From assembly GCA_964551015.1 (NCBI GenBank), contig CAZKBP010000038.1:1-54824 (forward strand): a stretch of DNA of 54,824 bases, read 5' to 3'. Source of the stretch: CAZKBP01 sp964551015 (GTDB taxonomy: Bacteria > Bacteroidota > Bacteroidia > Cytophagales > Microscillaceae). The notes below the pieces were generated by a model, which made no database searches, had not been told where the DNA came from, and saw nothing but the letters and a program-made list of their open reading frames with translations. A program made the translations under genes and the position numbers. Below, piece by piece: positions 17,382 to 25,701 of the stretch (the stretch's first letter is position 1; each line of letters opens with the position of its first letter).

Positions 17382-17773
17382 TCACGGGGCAGCCAAGTTT
17401 GCAAATGACTTGTATCTGTTGGAGAAGTACTCGATATCTGCAAGCGATACAAATCCCACTGCTTAATTTTCTGAGATTTTTTCTGAATAGAGTGAAGTTG
17501 GCTAAAAAGTTGCTGTATATTCCCTTGATAATAATAGCTTCGAACCACATAGCTAAAATGACCCTCGCTTAAACCAATTACTGCTGGAAAGAAAATATAT
17601 TCTTGACCTTCTGAGTTCTCGAAACTGATTAATAACTTCTCGACCGATACCGTATTGCGGATTGGCTCGGCAAACATCCCAAAGCGAAAGCAGGGATAGA
17701 GGTTATTGACGAGCACAAAAGGGACAAGCATTGTTAGAAACATAAGCCCAATAATTGTTTTTCTCAAATTCAT
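17378..17773 (-). CDS. Small protein coupled to the HTTM-like protein
   Basis: A 131-residue protein with one N-terminal hydrophobic helix (residues ~7-22), which may be a signal anchor. It continues with NNLYPCFRFGMFAEP, a short aromatic motif that I associate with small partners of HTTM-type proteins (memory, not verified). The rest is a soluble extracytoplasmic part with beta strands and a basic helix. Its stop overlaps the start of the membrane protein by four bases (ATGA), so the two are probably made in a fixed ratio. It is divergent from the sensor-kinase-like gene, with starts 83 bases apart. Confidence 0.65.
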   Translation of the reverse strand: MNLRKTIIGLMFLTMLVPFVLVNNLYPCFRFGMFAEPIRNTVSVEKLLISFENSEGQEYIFFPAVIGLSEGHFSYVVRSYYYQGNIQQLFSQLHSIQKKSQKIKQWDLYRLQISSTSPTDTSHLQTWLPRE

Positions 17774-17856
17774 TGCTAAATTTAATGCTTATTTTGGGAG
17801 AACCAATCTGTGATATTTGCTCACAGGCCGTTTGTAAAGATACATCTGGAATGATA

Positions 17857-20292
17857 ATGAAGCGAAAAATGAAATATTTTCTTTTGCTGGCATTATTCGT
17901 GAGTGGGGTAACGAATGCTTACACACAAACTGAGGATGAAACGATCTCCTCATTAGAAAGAGCAATTACTCAGACGAACAATAATGAACAAAAAATAAGT
18001 CTGCTCCATCAGCTGTCCTCGCATCTGTTATGGGTAGACCCCTCCCTTGCCTTGAACCGAGCCGAGCAAGCACTTGACCTTGCCCAAGCCTCTGATCAGA
18101 TTCAACTCCAAATCAAAAGTCATCTGGCGATTGGTCAAGTATATTTGACCCTAAAGCAATATGACAAAGCAAAGCAAGCCTTCGACCGAGCTCTTGCCTC
18201 CGACCAAATAGATCAATATCCTCCACTTGAAATTGATGCAAATAATGGTTTATCACGGTTGTATCTACAAAAATCGAAAAACGTGGAAGCCTACCGCCTC
18301 ATCGTACAAAACCTCAAGAAAGCCGAAAATACTGGCTACACCCTAGGACAAGCAGAGGCTTATGTACTACTAGGCACTTGGTTTACCGAACAAAATAAAA
18401 AGCAAGGACTCAAAGATGCTCTAAAACGCTATGATCAAGCGCTGAGTTTATACAGAAGCGAATCAGCGTTGACGGCAACCTCAGAGGTTCTATATCAAAT
18501 TGGTTCACTCTATCACCACTTTCAGGCCGATTACAATAAAGCACTACTGTATTACTATGAAGCCTTGGAAACGGCCGAGACGGTCAATGTCAAACCCCTG
18601 ATTGCTAAATACCTGAATACAATCGGGACGCTCTTCCTCGAGGACAAAGAGGAATATGAACCCGCGCTCAAATATTTCCTGAGAAGTTATGGAGTTTGTA
18701 AGAACTATAATTTTTACCAAAATGGTCAGAAATTAGCCGAGGCCATTCAGGGTGTGATGGGCTGCTACGTCAACATGGCTAAGTACTATGCTGAACATAA
18801 CAACCGCTTCAAAGCGGACGAGTACGATAGCCGTTATCACACTTTTCAAAATCTCCTTACCAAACTCAAGACCCGACAATATCAGGTGAATGCCCTGTTG
18901 GATAATAATACAAATTCCCAAAACTCGGAAGGGCAGCGTGTCTATACCATGAGTGCTCCTGACCTTGAAAGCGACCCAGGTAGCGAAACCGAGGCTCCTG
19001 CCTTAGATTTAGATTCGGATATGGCCGAAGACCGGGCTAAGGTAATTGAAGAACTGAAAAATGAGGTTTCACCGGAAGATGATTCTTTGAGCTACAGCAT
19101 TTTAGATAAAAATCAGGCTTCTCTGGATATCAAGACGAAAAATGAACCTCCCAAGACCAATAGCAAGTCCACTCCATTTGGCTGGGGGCTTTTAGGGCTC
19201 TCCCTGATTTTGATAGCCTTGCTTGGCTACTTTGTCTACACGCATCAGCAAAGTCAACGCAAATTCCAAGAACATAAATCTAAGCTCGAGGCGATCAACG
19301 AGCGAGCCAACCGACAAGAAATCGTACTGAGAGAAAAAGAAGATGCGATCAACAAAAAAGAAGTCGAGCTGGCGGATGCTTACGCGCAAATCGATGACGC
19401 AAAAATGGAAAGTAGCTCCTTAACCCAAATTCTGAGTGAAGAAGTAGCTCCACCTCTGAAAAAAATCATCGCTGAATCAAGCCAAGAAAAAACCAATCCG
19501 CATCTGCTCAAACAATTAGCGGGTTATACCTTGAATATCTTAAACGGAATCATCACGGTACAAGCGATCAACAAAGATGAGCTTATGCTCGATAAAAGTC
19601 AGCATTCTATCTTTAAAGTAGCTCGTAAAGCGGTTGACCAGTTTAGCGAATTGATTGCCCAAAAAGGCTTGACCGTAGATAATCATATCAAACCCTTTTA
19701 TTACGCTGAATTTGATGCTGATATCATCGAGAAAGTATTTCTTTGTCTACTAGAAAACTCCTTGAAATATACCGCTCCTGGCGGTAAGGTTAGTCTGGAT
19801 GCCTGGCAATTGGAGAAGCACCATACCCAATTTATTCGTGTGTCCATAGGAGATAATGGACAAAGTATTCCCGAGAGTAGCATCGCCTCTGTTTTTAAGA
19901 AATTCGCCCCCGAAGAGGCCCGCCCCTCGGGCATGGGTCTAGCGTATGTCAAAATGGCGGTCGAGGCTCACGGAGGGAGTGTAGAAGTCATTTCTGTTCC
20001 CCAAGAAGGAACTAGCTTCGTGTTTACCTTGCCCGAAGCAAAACCACAAATTATCAAAGAGCAAGCCGATTTAGCCTCTGAGAATCTCTCGCCCACCGAG
20101 CTCCAAATTCTCGAGCCTTATCTAGGGGAGTTTCGTGGCTTAGAATTTTATGAAACCTCAGCCCTCAAGAGTTTACTTTCCCGAATGGACTGTCAAGAAA
20201 ACGCCAAGGTACTTCAATGGAAGCAAGAAATGGAAGACGCGATCTACAGTCTGGATGAAGGAAAATTCAAGCAACTAATCGCTAGGGGCTAA
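17857..20292 (+). CDS. TPR sensor-kinase-like protein lacking the phospho-acceptor histidine
   Basis: From the ATG at 17857 the product is 811 residues. It has a signal peptide (KRKMKYFLLLALFVSG), a periplasmic TPR array (about residues 30-330), an acidic linker, one membrane helix (about 441-463), a coiled coil, then a kinase-like C-terminus. The HATPase domain has an N-box ENSLKY with N634, a G1 DNG at 666-668 and a G2 GMGL at 692-695, so it may bind ATP. The region aligning with the H-box reads SEEVAPPL (527-534) where SHExRTPL is expected, so E528 sits at the histidine position. About 80 residues follow the HATPase domain. An upstream frame start at 17755 would overlap the divergent gene. 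The stop overlaps the next start as TAATG. Confidence 0.85.
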   Translation: MKRKMKYFLLLALFVSGVTNAYTQTEDETISSLERAITQTNNNEQKISLLHQLSSHLLWVDPSLALNRAEQALDLAQASDQIQLQIKSHLAIGQVYLTLKQYDKAKQAFDRALASDQIDQYPPLEIDANNGLSRLYLQKSKNVEAYRLIVQNLKKAENTGYTLGQAEAYVLLGTWFTEQNKKQGLKDALKRYDQALSLYRSESALTATSEVLYQIGSLYHHFQADYNKALLYYYEALETAETVNVKPLIAKYLNTIGTLFLEDKEEYEPALKYFLRSYGVCKNYNFYQNGQKLAEAIQGVMGCYVNMAKYYAEHNNRFKADEYDSRYHTFQNLLTKLKTRQYQVNALLDNNTNSQNSEGQRVYTMSAPDLESDPGSETEAPALDLDSDMAEDRAKVIEELKNEVSPEDDSLSYSILDKNQASLDIKTKNEPPKTNSKSTPFGWGLLGLSLILIALLGYFVYTHQQSQRKFQEHKSKLEAINERANRQEIVLREKEDAINKKEVELADAYAQIDDAKMESSSLTQILSEEVAPPLKKIIAESSQEKTNPHLLKQLAGYTLNILNGIITVQAINKDELMLDKSQHSIFKVARKAVDQFSELIAQKGLTVDNHIKPFYYAEFDADIIEKVFLCLLENSLKYTAPGGKVSLDAWQLEKHHTQFIRVSIGDNGQSIPESSIASVFKKFAPEEARPSGMGLAYVKMAVEAHGGSVEVISVPQEGTSFVFTLPEAKPQIIKEQADLASENLSPTELQILEPYLGEFRGLEFYETSALKSLLSRMDCQENAKVLQWKQEMEDAIYSLDEGKFKQLIARG

Positions 20293-21158
20293 TGCGTCAG
20301 TTTAATCTCCTCGTGGCCGACCAAGACGTGGGACATTTGCAAAAAATGTTTCAGTACCTGGATCGAGAAGCACATTATAACATCCTGAGTGCCACTGATG
20401 CGACTGTTATGCTACGCATCATCCAGCATAAACCCGTGGATTTGATGCTGATAGATTGGCAGATACTTAATCAAGTTGAGTCGACTATTCAGCAAAAGCT
20501 ACAAGAAGACCAGCCGAGCAAGGCCACTTCTTTGTTGATTATGAGTGCTTTATCCCCAGCGAAGCATCCGCCTCTACCTGAAAACTTAAGAAACCACGTT
20601 TGGATTTTTAAACCTGTACAAGAGCAGGAACTGCTGCAAAAAGTGCAGACTTGCTTACATGAGAAGCAGCCTCCTGCTCAAAAGCTTTCCCCACCAGCTT
20701 CAACCAGGGAAGATTATCCAAACCTTCCCGAAGAAATTATCCGACAAGCTTCTGCGGAAATGCTTCCCCATTTGGATGCTATTTTTGAACGCTACAAACA
20801 AACGCTCGATTTTGAGAGAGAAAAACTGGAAGCCGAAAGGCAAAGCTTGCATTTTCTACGTGAGCAACTGAATCACGAAAGAGAAAAACTGAATACTGAA
20901 AAAAATAAATTAGAAACAGAGAAACGCGACTTAGAAAAACAGCAAAAACGCTTTACTCTTGAAGAAAATCAACTCTTTGCCGCTCAAGTCAAACTCCAGA
21001 AATCTAACCAAGACCTAGATCACGAGAAAAAAGTTTTGCAACAGGCCAGAAAAGAATTGGCACAGGCACGTGAAAAACTCAAAAAAGACCGCTATACCTT
21101 AGAATTAGCCAAAAAAGATCAGGATCAACCTCCCTCTCGAGATGACCAACCTGCTTAG
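20292..21158 (+). CDS. Receiver domain with C-terminal coiled coil
   Basis: Residues 1-125 form a response-regulator receiver domain: an acidic pocket at D10 and D12 (LLVADQD), phospho-acceptor D55 (LMLIDW), S85 after the fourth strand, and the conserved lysine K107 (WIFKPV). A proline-rich linker follows. Residues ~160-285 are a long, highly charged coiled coil with no DNA-binding or enzymatic output domain. The ATG overlaps the upstream stop by one base (TAATG), so it is surely coupled to the kinase-like gene. Because the partner lacks the histidine, the phosphate source is unclear. A structural or scaffold output is plausible. Confidence 0.85.
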   Translation: MRQFNLLVADQDVGHLQKMFQYLDREAHYNILSATDATVMLRIIQHKPVDLMLIDWQILNQVESTIQQKLQEDQPSKATSLLIMSALSPAKHPPLPENLRNHVWIFKPVQEQELLQKVQTCLHEKQPPAQKLSPPASTREDYPNLPEEIIRQASAEMLPHLDAIFERYKQTLDFEREKLEAERQSLHFLREQLNHEREKLNTEKNKLETEKRDLEKQQKRFTLEENQLFAAQVKLQKSNQDLDHEKKVLQQARKELAQAREKLKKDRYTLELAKKDQDQPPSRDDQPA

Positions 21159-21297
21159 ATAAAACTCCCTCTTGCCTCTCAGGTATTACTCTTCATTAAC
21201 AGAAGATTCATCAAAACTTAGCCCAGAAGTATTTCTTTTTTTATTTTTATCCTTAGATTTCGCCCCTATACAATCTCCTGAATCTTAATTTTAGCAA

Positions 21298-22227
21298 ATG
21301 CAAGCTTCTTCTTCCGAATACACAAGTCTACTACTTCGTTCCGAGCAGTCAGGACTTGTAGACAGCAATGGAATCAAAATATGGTACGAAAGCTTTGGAA
21401 AATCAACTGACCCACCGATCATACTGATTATGGGGCTGGATGCCCAATGTACCATCTGGTCGGCGTATTTTATTGACCCGCTTGTGAACGCGGGCTATCG
21501 GGTTATTCGGTTTGATAATCGTGATATTGGCCTATCTACCTGGATAGAAGATTGGAACAAAAAACGGCCCTACCTCCTCGAGGATATGGCCAAAGATACA
21601 GTGGGCTTGATGGATGCACTTGATATTCAGAAAGCACACGTCATCGGCGTATCCATGGGGGGCATGATCGCGCAGACACTAACCCTAGATTACCCCGAAC
21701 GCGTGAAAACACTTACCTCTTTGCTCTCGACTGGTTATGGTTTTGATATCAAGGTACAGCCTAATCTGCTCCGTAAATTGCTGGCTTGGGTCTCTCCCTT
21801 TCTTATTCCACGTATTGATCTGACCCGAAGAGAGAAAAGTGAGGAAGCATTAATCGACTGGCGAGTCCGTAGTTTTCAAAGACTTGCCGGGAAGCGTTTT
21901 CCCTTTATCAAAGATCGCTGGCGGGCACTTTTTACCTACAATATCCGAGTACGTAAGGGTTTTAATCCCAAATGTGCGTATCATCAACTTACCGCCATTA
22001 TCTTATCAGGCTCACGCTTAGAGCGTTTACCAGAAATCAAAGTACCTACCTTAGTTGCACACGGAACCGACGATTGGCTCGTACCTCCTGAGCACGCCAG
22101 ACGCTACGCTCCCCTGATCCCTCGTGCTAAGTTAGTTTGGTTAGCCGGAGTAGGGCACGAAATACCCGAGGGGATTTGCCCCGAACTACATCAGGAAATT
22201 TTTGAGCTATTCTCGCAGGCTGAGTAA
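21298..22227 (+). CDS. Alpha/beta hydrolase
   Basis: A single-domain hydrolase of 309 residues. It shows the oxyanion region IILIMGLDAQCTIW, the FDNRDIGLST strand, the nucleophile elbow GVSMGG with S119, an acid in HGTDDWLVPP (D258 or D259), and the histidine H287 in GVGHEIPEG. It resembles bacterial esterase and methylesterase-like members; the substrate cannot be read. No signal peptide is present. The 139-base gap upstream holds a weak promoter-like TTTC-N18-TAGATTTC. It converges with the rhodanese gene, and the short gap at 22236-22267 folds into a hairpin. Confidence 0.88.
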   Translation: MQASSSEYTSLLLRSEQSGLVDSNGIKIWYESFGKSTDPPIILIMGLDAQCTIWSAYFIDPLVNAGYRVIRFDNRDIGLSTWIEDWNKKRPYLLEDMAKDTVGLMDALDIQKAHVIGVSMGGMIAQTLTLDYPERVKTLTSLLSTGYGFDIKVQPNLLRKLLAWVSPFLIPRIDLTRREKSEEALIDWRVRSFQRLAGKRFPFIKDRWRALFTYNIRVRKGFNPKCAYHQLTAIILSGSRLERLPEIKVPTLVAHGTDDWLVPPEHARRYAPLIPRAKLVWLAGVGHEIPEGICPELHQEIFELFSQAE

Positions 22228-22235
22228 ATCAAAGG

Positions 22236-22267
22236 CGTGGAACTCGGGATAGATACTCCGATCCACG
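22236..22267. other. Hairpin in convergent gap
   Basis: CGTGGA (22236-22241) and TCGG (22244-22247) pair with CCGA (22258-22261) and TCCACG (22262-22267), leaving a 2-base bulge and a 10-base loop. There is no T-run on either strand, so it is at best a weak or factor-dependent terminator between convergent genes. Confidence 0.4.
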
Positions 22268-22271
22268 GTGC

Positions 22272-22583
22272 CTAAGCCTGTGATTTATTCCAGGCTTGGA
22301 TACCGCCTTTTAGGTTGTAGAGCTTCTCAAAGCCTAAACTTTCCATCAGTTGGCAGGCTCGCTCGCTGCGGTTGCCGCTTCGGCAATAAACCAAATAGGT
22401 CTTTTCGGTATCTAGTTCTTGTACCTTGCTGGCGAAATCAGGCTGGTTAAAATCAATCATCGTATGATTGGGGATATAGCCCTCATTGAGTTCAGTTTCT
22501 GCACGTACATCCAAGATAACGGCGTCTGGCATGGTATCAATTTTTTCCTTGAAAGCTTCTATGTCAATATTTTCGTAACTCAT
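22272..22583 (-). CDS. Single-domain rhodanese-like protein
   Basis: The product has the rhodanese fold from LDVRAETELNEGYI to the active-site loop VYCRSGNRSERA, with catalytic Cys at about residue 67, and ends with LKGGIQAWN. Such proteins carry sulfane sulfur as a cysteine persulfide. With the ATG at 22583 it has 103 residues, the usual single-domain size. Another ATG two codons earlier (22589) is equally possible. A longer frame starts at a TTG (22619) and adds an unconserved leader. Confidence 0.88.
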   Translation of the reverse strand: MSYENIDIEAFKEKIDTMPDAVILDVRAETELNEGYIPNHTMIDFNQPDFASKVQELDTEKTYLVYCRSGNRSERACQLMESLGFEKLYNLKGGIQAWNKSQA

Positions 22584-22711
22584 AAGCATGCAAAAATTAT
22601 GGATTATGATTTTATTCAATTAGATCACTAAAAATAGCAAAAAATAATGGCCTTTTACAAATTAGATAAATGTCTAACTACCATTTTGATTCATCAGCAT
22701 AAACTAACATT

Positions 22712-22933
22712 TCAATTATCTGCTTTGGTTTCCGCTGAATTATCGTCTTCGGAATCTGTATCCTCTTGAATTTTAAGTCTTCCTGCTTTTTTGAGTGCTT
22801 GATGAATAATCCATTCTAATTGTCCGTTGGTGCTGCGAAATTCGTCAGCAGCCCATTTCTCAACCGCTTCCATAGTTTTATGATCTACCCTCAACACGAA
22901 ATTCTTTTTATCTGATTTTCCCTTCTTCGCCAT
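22712..22933 (-). CDS. Small Arc-like (ribbon-helix-helix) protein
   Basis: A 73-residue basic protein. Residues ~10-50 (NFVLRVDHKTMEAVEKWAAD, then EFRSTNGQLEWIIHQALKKA) look like an Arc-type ribbon-helix-helix: one strand followed by two helices. An acidic tail (TDSEDDNSAETKADN) follows. I recall such genes beside SPFH-domain genes in Bacteroidota, which is what is seen here: the SPFH gene ends 95 bases upstream on the same strand. DNA binding is expected from the fold but not shown. Confidence 0.75.
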   Translation of the reverse strand: MAKKGKSDKKNFVLRVDHKTMEAVEKWAADEFRSTNGQLEWIIHQALKKAGRLKIQEDTDSEDDNSAETKADN

Positions 22934-23028
22934 GTCTGATTACACTTTATTATAATAAGCATCCATCCTACAGTTCGCCTATTTTTCGTTCTGTAGGGAT
23001 GTCCAATCCGAATTTTAGCTGGTATTGT

Positions 23029-23877
23029 CTAGTAGAGTGAACCCGTATTGACCACGGGGCTAGCATCTTTGTCTGAACAAAGCACCACCATCAGATTACT
23101 CACCATGGCTGCTTTTCTTTCTTCATCCAGTTCTATAATATCTTTAACGCTCATCTGCTCGAGTGCCATTTCTACCATACCCACGGCTCCCTCTACGATT
23201 TCCTTGCGGGCGGCTACGATCGCAGTGGCTTGTTGGCGACGCAGCATGGCACTCGCGATTTCTGTGGCATAAGCCAAGTAACCAATGCGGGCCTCAATCA
23301 CCTCGATCCCTGCCATCGCTAAGCGGTCGGTAAGCTCATTTTCCAGATCGTGATTCACCTCGATGAGGCCAGAGCGCAAAGTAATTTCTGATTGCTCCTC
23401 GAAGTTATCGTAAGGATAGGAACCCGCTAGCTTGCGTACGGCGGCATCACTTTGGATTTTTACAAAGTTCTCGTAATTGTCTACCTCGAAGGCCGCTTTG
23501 TAAGTATCTTTCACCCTCCAAACCAGAATAACGCTAATCATGATGGGATTACCGATTTTGTCATTGACCTTCAGACGCTCACTGTCAAAGTTACGGGCAC
23601 GTAGCGATATGCCAGCTTTCTTAAGAAAAGGATTCGCCCAAAAAAACCCATTCTCCTTAACTGTCCCTTGGTAATCACCAAATAAAGTCAAGACCTTCGA
23701 GTTATTGGGATTTACAATGAAAAAACCTGCTCCAATCAAGGGGAACAAAAGGGCAACAGGAATCAGTACCGCGATCAATTGGAGATAGAGAAGAGCAGCA
23801 AAGGCTCCCATTAAAATAAGTAATACAAGTATCATAATATATCCAGATAAGGGGTGGAAGGTTTTTTCTTGGTTCAT
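23029..23877 (-). CDS. SPFH/band-7 domain membrane protein
   Basis: Residues ~1-55 carry two adjacent hydrophobic segments (GYIMILVLLILMGAFAALLY, then a second one ending in GAGFFIVNP). The SPFH domain begins at NNSKVLTLFGDYQGTV and continues through RARNFDSERLKVNDKIGNPI and VILVWRVKDTYKAAFEV to a C-terminal helical part (ATEIASAMLRRQQATAIVAA). At 282 residues it is a short SPFH protein, distinct from the large flotillin at 47.2 kb. SPFH proteins form membrane-bound oligomeric cages that often regulate proteases. No NfeD-like partner is adjacent; the neighbour is the Arc-like gene. Confidence 0.9.
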   Translation of the reverse strand: MNQEKTFHPLSGYIMILVLLILMGAFAALLYLQLIAVLIPVALLFPLIGAGFFIVNPNNSKVLTLFGDYQGTVKENGFFWANPFLKKAGISLRARNFDSERLKVNDKIGNPIMISVILVWRVKDTYKAAFEVDNYENFVKIQSDAAVRKLAGSYPYDNFEEQSEITLRSGLIEVNHDLENELTDRLAMAGIEVIEARIGYLAYATEIASAMLRRQQATAIVAARKEIVEGAVGMVEMALEQMSVKDIIELDEERKAAMVSNLMVVLCSDKDASPVVNTGSLY

Positions 23878-24254
23878 GACTTAATTATTTTGATATTGAA
23901 TTGATATTACAATTATATTTATATACTATACGATTTGCAAGAAAAAAGGATACTTTTTCATGAATATTTCTTGAAAAAATGAACTTGACTAGTAATTTTA
24001 ATTGCAAATTCCTGAAAATAAGGATTTTAATTTTATTATTCTTTTCAGAGGTTGGGCGGATTTTTTCGAATGCAAATGATATCAAAATAATATCTATTTA
24101 AATACACCCGAGCTATTTATTCTTTTTAAATGCTATTTTTAGTTGAATTATACAATAAAATATCGCCTAATTTATATAAATTCGCATTGAAAACGAGCCT
24201 GAATTTAGCTTGATTGCGTATTAAAAGTAACAAGCACTATTTAACAAAGCAGAT
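23878..24254. other. AT-rich divergent intergenic region
   Basis: These 377 bases separate the divergent SPFH and serine dehydratase genes and are strongly AT-rich. Promoters for both must lie here, but I find no exact TAnnTTTG on either strand. The nearest is TAAATTCG (7 of 8) at about 24176. A 66-codon minus-strand frame (23885-24085) has biased low-complexity composition and is not called. Confidence 0.5.
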
Positions 24255-25691
24255 ATGAGCACCCAAAAGTACCCTAGTGAGCGTATTAGTGTGTTTGATA
24301 TTTTCAAAATCGGCGTGGGGCCTTCCAGTTCGCACACCATGGGACCTTGGCGGGCCGCCCAACGTTTTGTTCGCGAGTTGCCCATTCCGCTGGAACAGGT
24401 CACAGAATTACGAATATTTCTTTATGGCTCCCTCGCCAAAACTGGTAAAGGACACGGAACAGACGTGGCAATTTTATTAGGTTTAAGTGGAGAAGACCCG
24501 GTTTTTATTGATCCTTCGCAAATACACGAACGAGTAGAGGCCATTAAGCAAAACCAACAACTCAGACTGGCTCAGACCCATCTGGTTTCTTTTGTTTACG
24601 CGCGGGATTTGTATTTTCTAGTGCGAGAAAGTCTGGATTATCATCCTAACGGACTTCGTTTTCAAGTGGTAGATCAGGTGGGAGATGTGTACGAGGCTAC
24701 TTATTTTTCCATTGGTGGTGGTTTTATCGTCAAGGAAGGCGAAGATTTCGATGACCAGCCGAATGCCGAACTCCCCTACCCCATTGACCAGGCCAAAGAT
24801 TTACTGAAATGGTGTGAGCTACACCAAAAGGCCATTTGGGAAATCGTACTATGCAATGAAGAACACTGGCGCTCCGAAGAAGAGGTCAGATCGGGCTTGA
24901 CGCGCATTTGGGAAGTGATGAAACAATGTGCCTACACAGGATGCCACCGAGAAGGCCAACTCCCGGGCGGGCTGCGGGTACAACGGCGTGCTTTCAAGAT
25001 GAATCAAAAACTCGCACAGCATCTCGTCTATCAAAATGCCAGTGAATGGATTGACCAGATTCAAAAAGGCAGCAAAAATTTTCAGGAGATTCTCAAATGG
25101 GTAAGCTGTTTTGCCTTAGCGGTTAATGAAGAAAATGCCTCTTTTGGCCGCGTGGTAACGGCTCCTACCAATGGCGCGGCGGGCGTGATTCCGGCGGTTT
25201 TGATTTATTATGTCTGCTTTTGCGATGAAGTAACCAAAGAAGATATTGTCAAATTTTTATTGACGGCAGGCGAGATTGGAAGCATTTTCAAAAAGGGAGC
25301 AACCATTTCGGCGGCAATGGGAGGCTGCCAGGCTGAGATTGGTGTCTCCTCGGCCATGGCCGCCGCCGCACTCACAGAGCGATTAGGGGGCTCTCCTGCT
25401 CAGGCACTGATGGCCTCTGAGATCGCCATGGAGCATCACCTAGGATTGACCTGTGATCCTATCGGTGGCTTGGTGCAAATTCCTTGTATTGAGCGCAATA
25501 CCATGGGAGCCATCAAGGCCATTACTGCTTCTCAAATTGCTCTCGAGAGCGACCCAGAAAATGCAAGAGTGAGCTTAGATGGGGTCATCAAAACGATGTG
25601 GGAAACTGCTCTGGATATGAACCACAAGTACAAAGAAACCTCCGAAGGGGGCTTGGCAGTGCATATCTCCTCGAATGTGATTGAGTGTTGA
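24255..25691 (+). CDS. sdaA: L-serine ammonia-lyase, iron-sulfur type
   Basis: The enzyme deaminates L-serine to pyruvate using a [4Fe-4S] cluster. It is the single-chain form (478 residues) with a fused beta-like N-terminal domain (SVFDIFKIGVGPSSSHTMGP is the family start) and an alpha-like C-terminal domain. Cluster-associated cysteines sit in MGGCQAEIG, LTCDPIGG and IPCIERNTMGA. The segments GRVVTAPTNGAAGVIPAVL and GHGTDVAILLGLSGE also match. It starts at the ATG at 24255 and converges closely with ribF (10 bases between the stops). Confidence 0.96.
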   Translation: MSTQKYPSERISVFDIFKIGVGPSSSHTMGPWRAAQRFVRELPIPLEQVTELRIFLYGSLAKTGKGHGTDVAILLGLSGEDPVFIDPSQIHERVEAIKQNQQLRLAQTHLVSFVYARDLYFLVRESLDYHPNGLRFQVVDQVGDVYEATYFSIGGGFIVKEGEDFDDQPNAELPYPIDQAKDLLKWCELHQKAIWEIVLCNEEHWRSEEEVRSGLTRIWEVMKQCAYTGCHREGQLPGGLRVQRRAFKMNQKLAQHLVYQNASEWIDQIQKGSKNFQEILKWVSCFALAVNEENASFGRVVTAPTNGAAGVIPAVLIYYVCFCDEVTKEDIVKFLLTAGEIGSIFKKGATISAAMGGCQAEIGVSSAMAAAALTERLGGSPAQALMASEIAMEHHLGLTCDPIGGLVQIPCIERNTMGAIKAITASQIALESDPENARVSLDGVIKTMWETALDMNHKYKETSEGGLAVHISSNVIEC

Positions 25692-25701
25692 GTATTTATC
25701 G

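Noticed and set aside
17755..17856. Upstream extension of the sensor-kinase-like gene
   Set aside because: It overlaps the divergent gene start at 17773 and would bury the signal peptide; the ATG at 17857 fits better.
23885..24085. 66-codon minus-strand frame in the AT-rich gap upstream of the SPFH gene
   Set aside because: Low-complexity Ile/Lys/Asn composition typical of noncoding AT-rich DNA, and it sits where the SPFH promoter should be.
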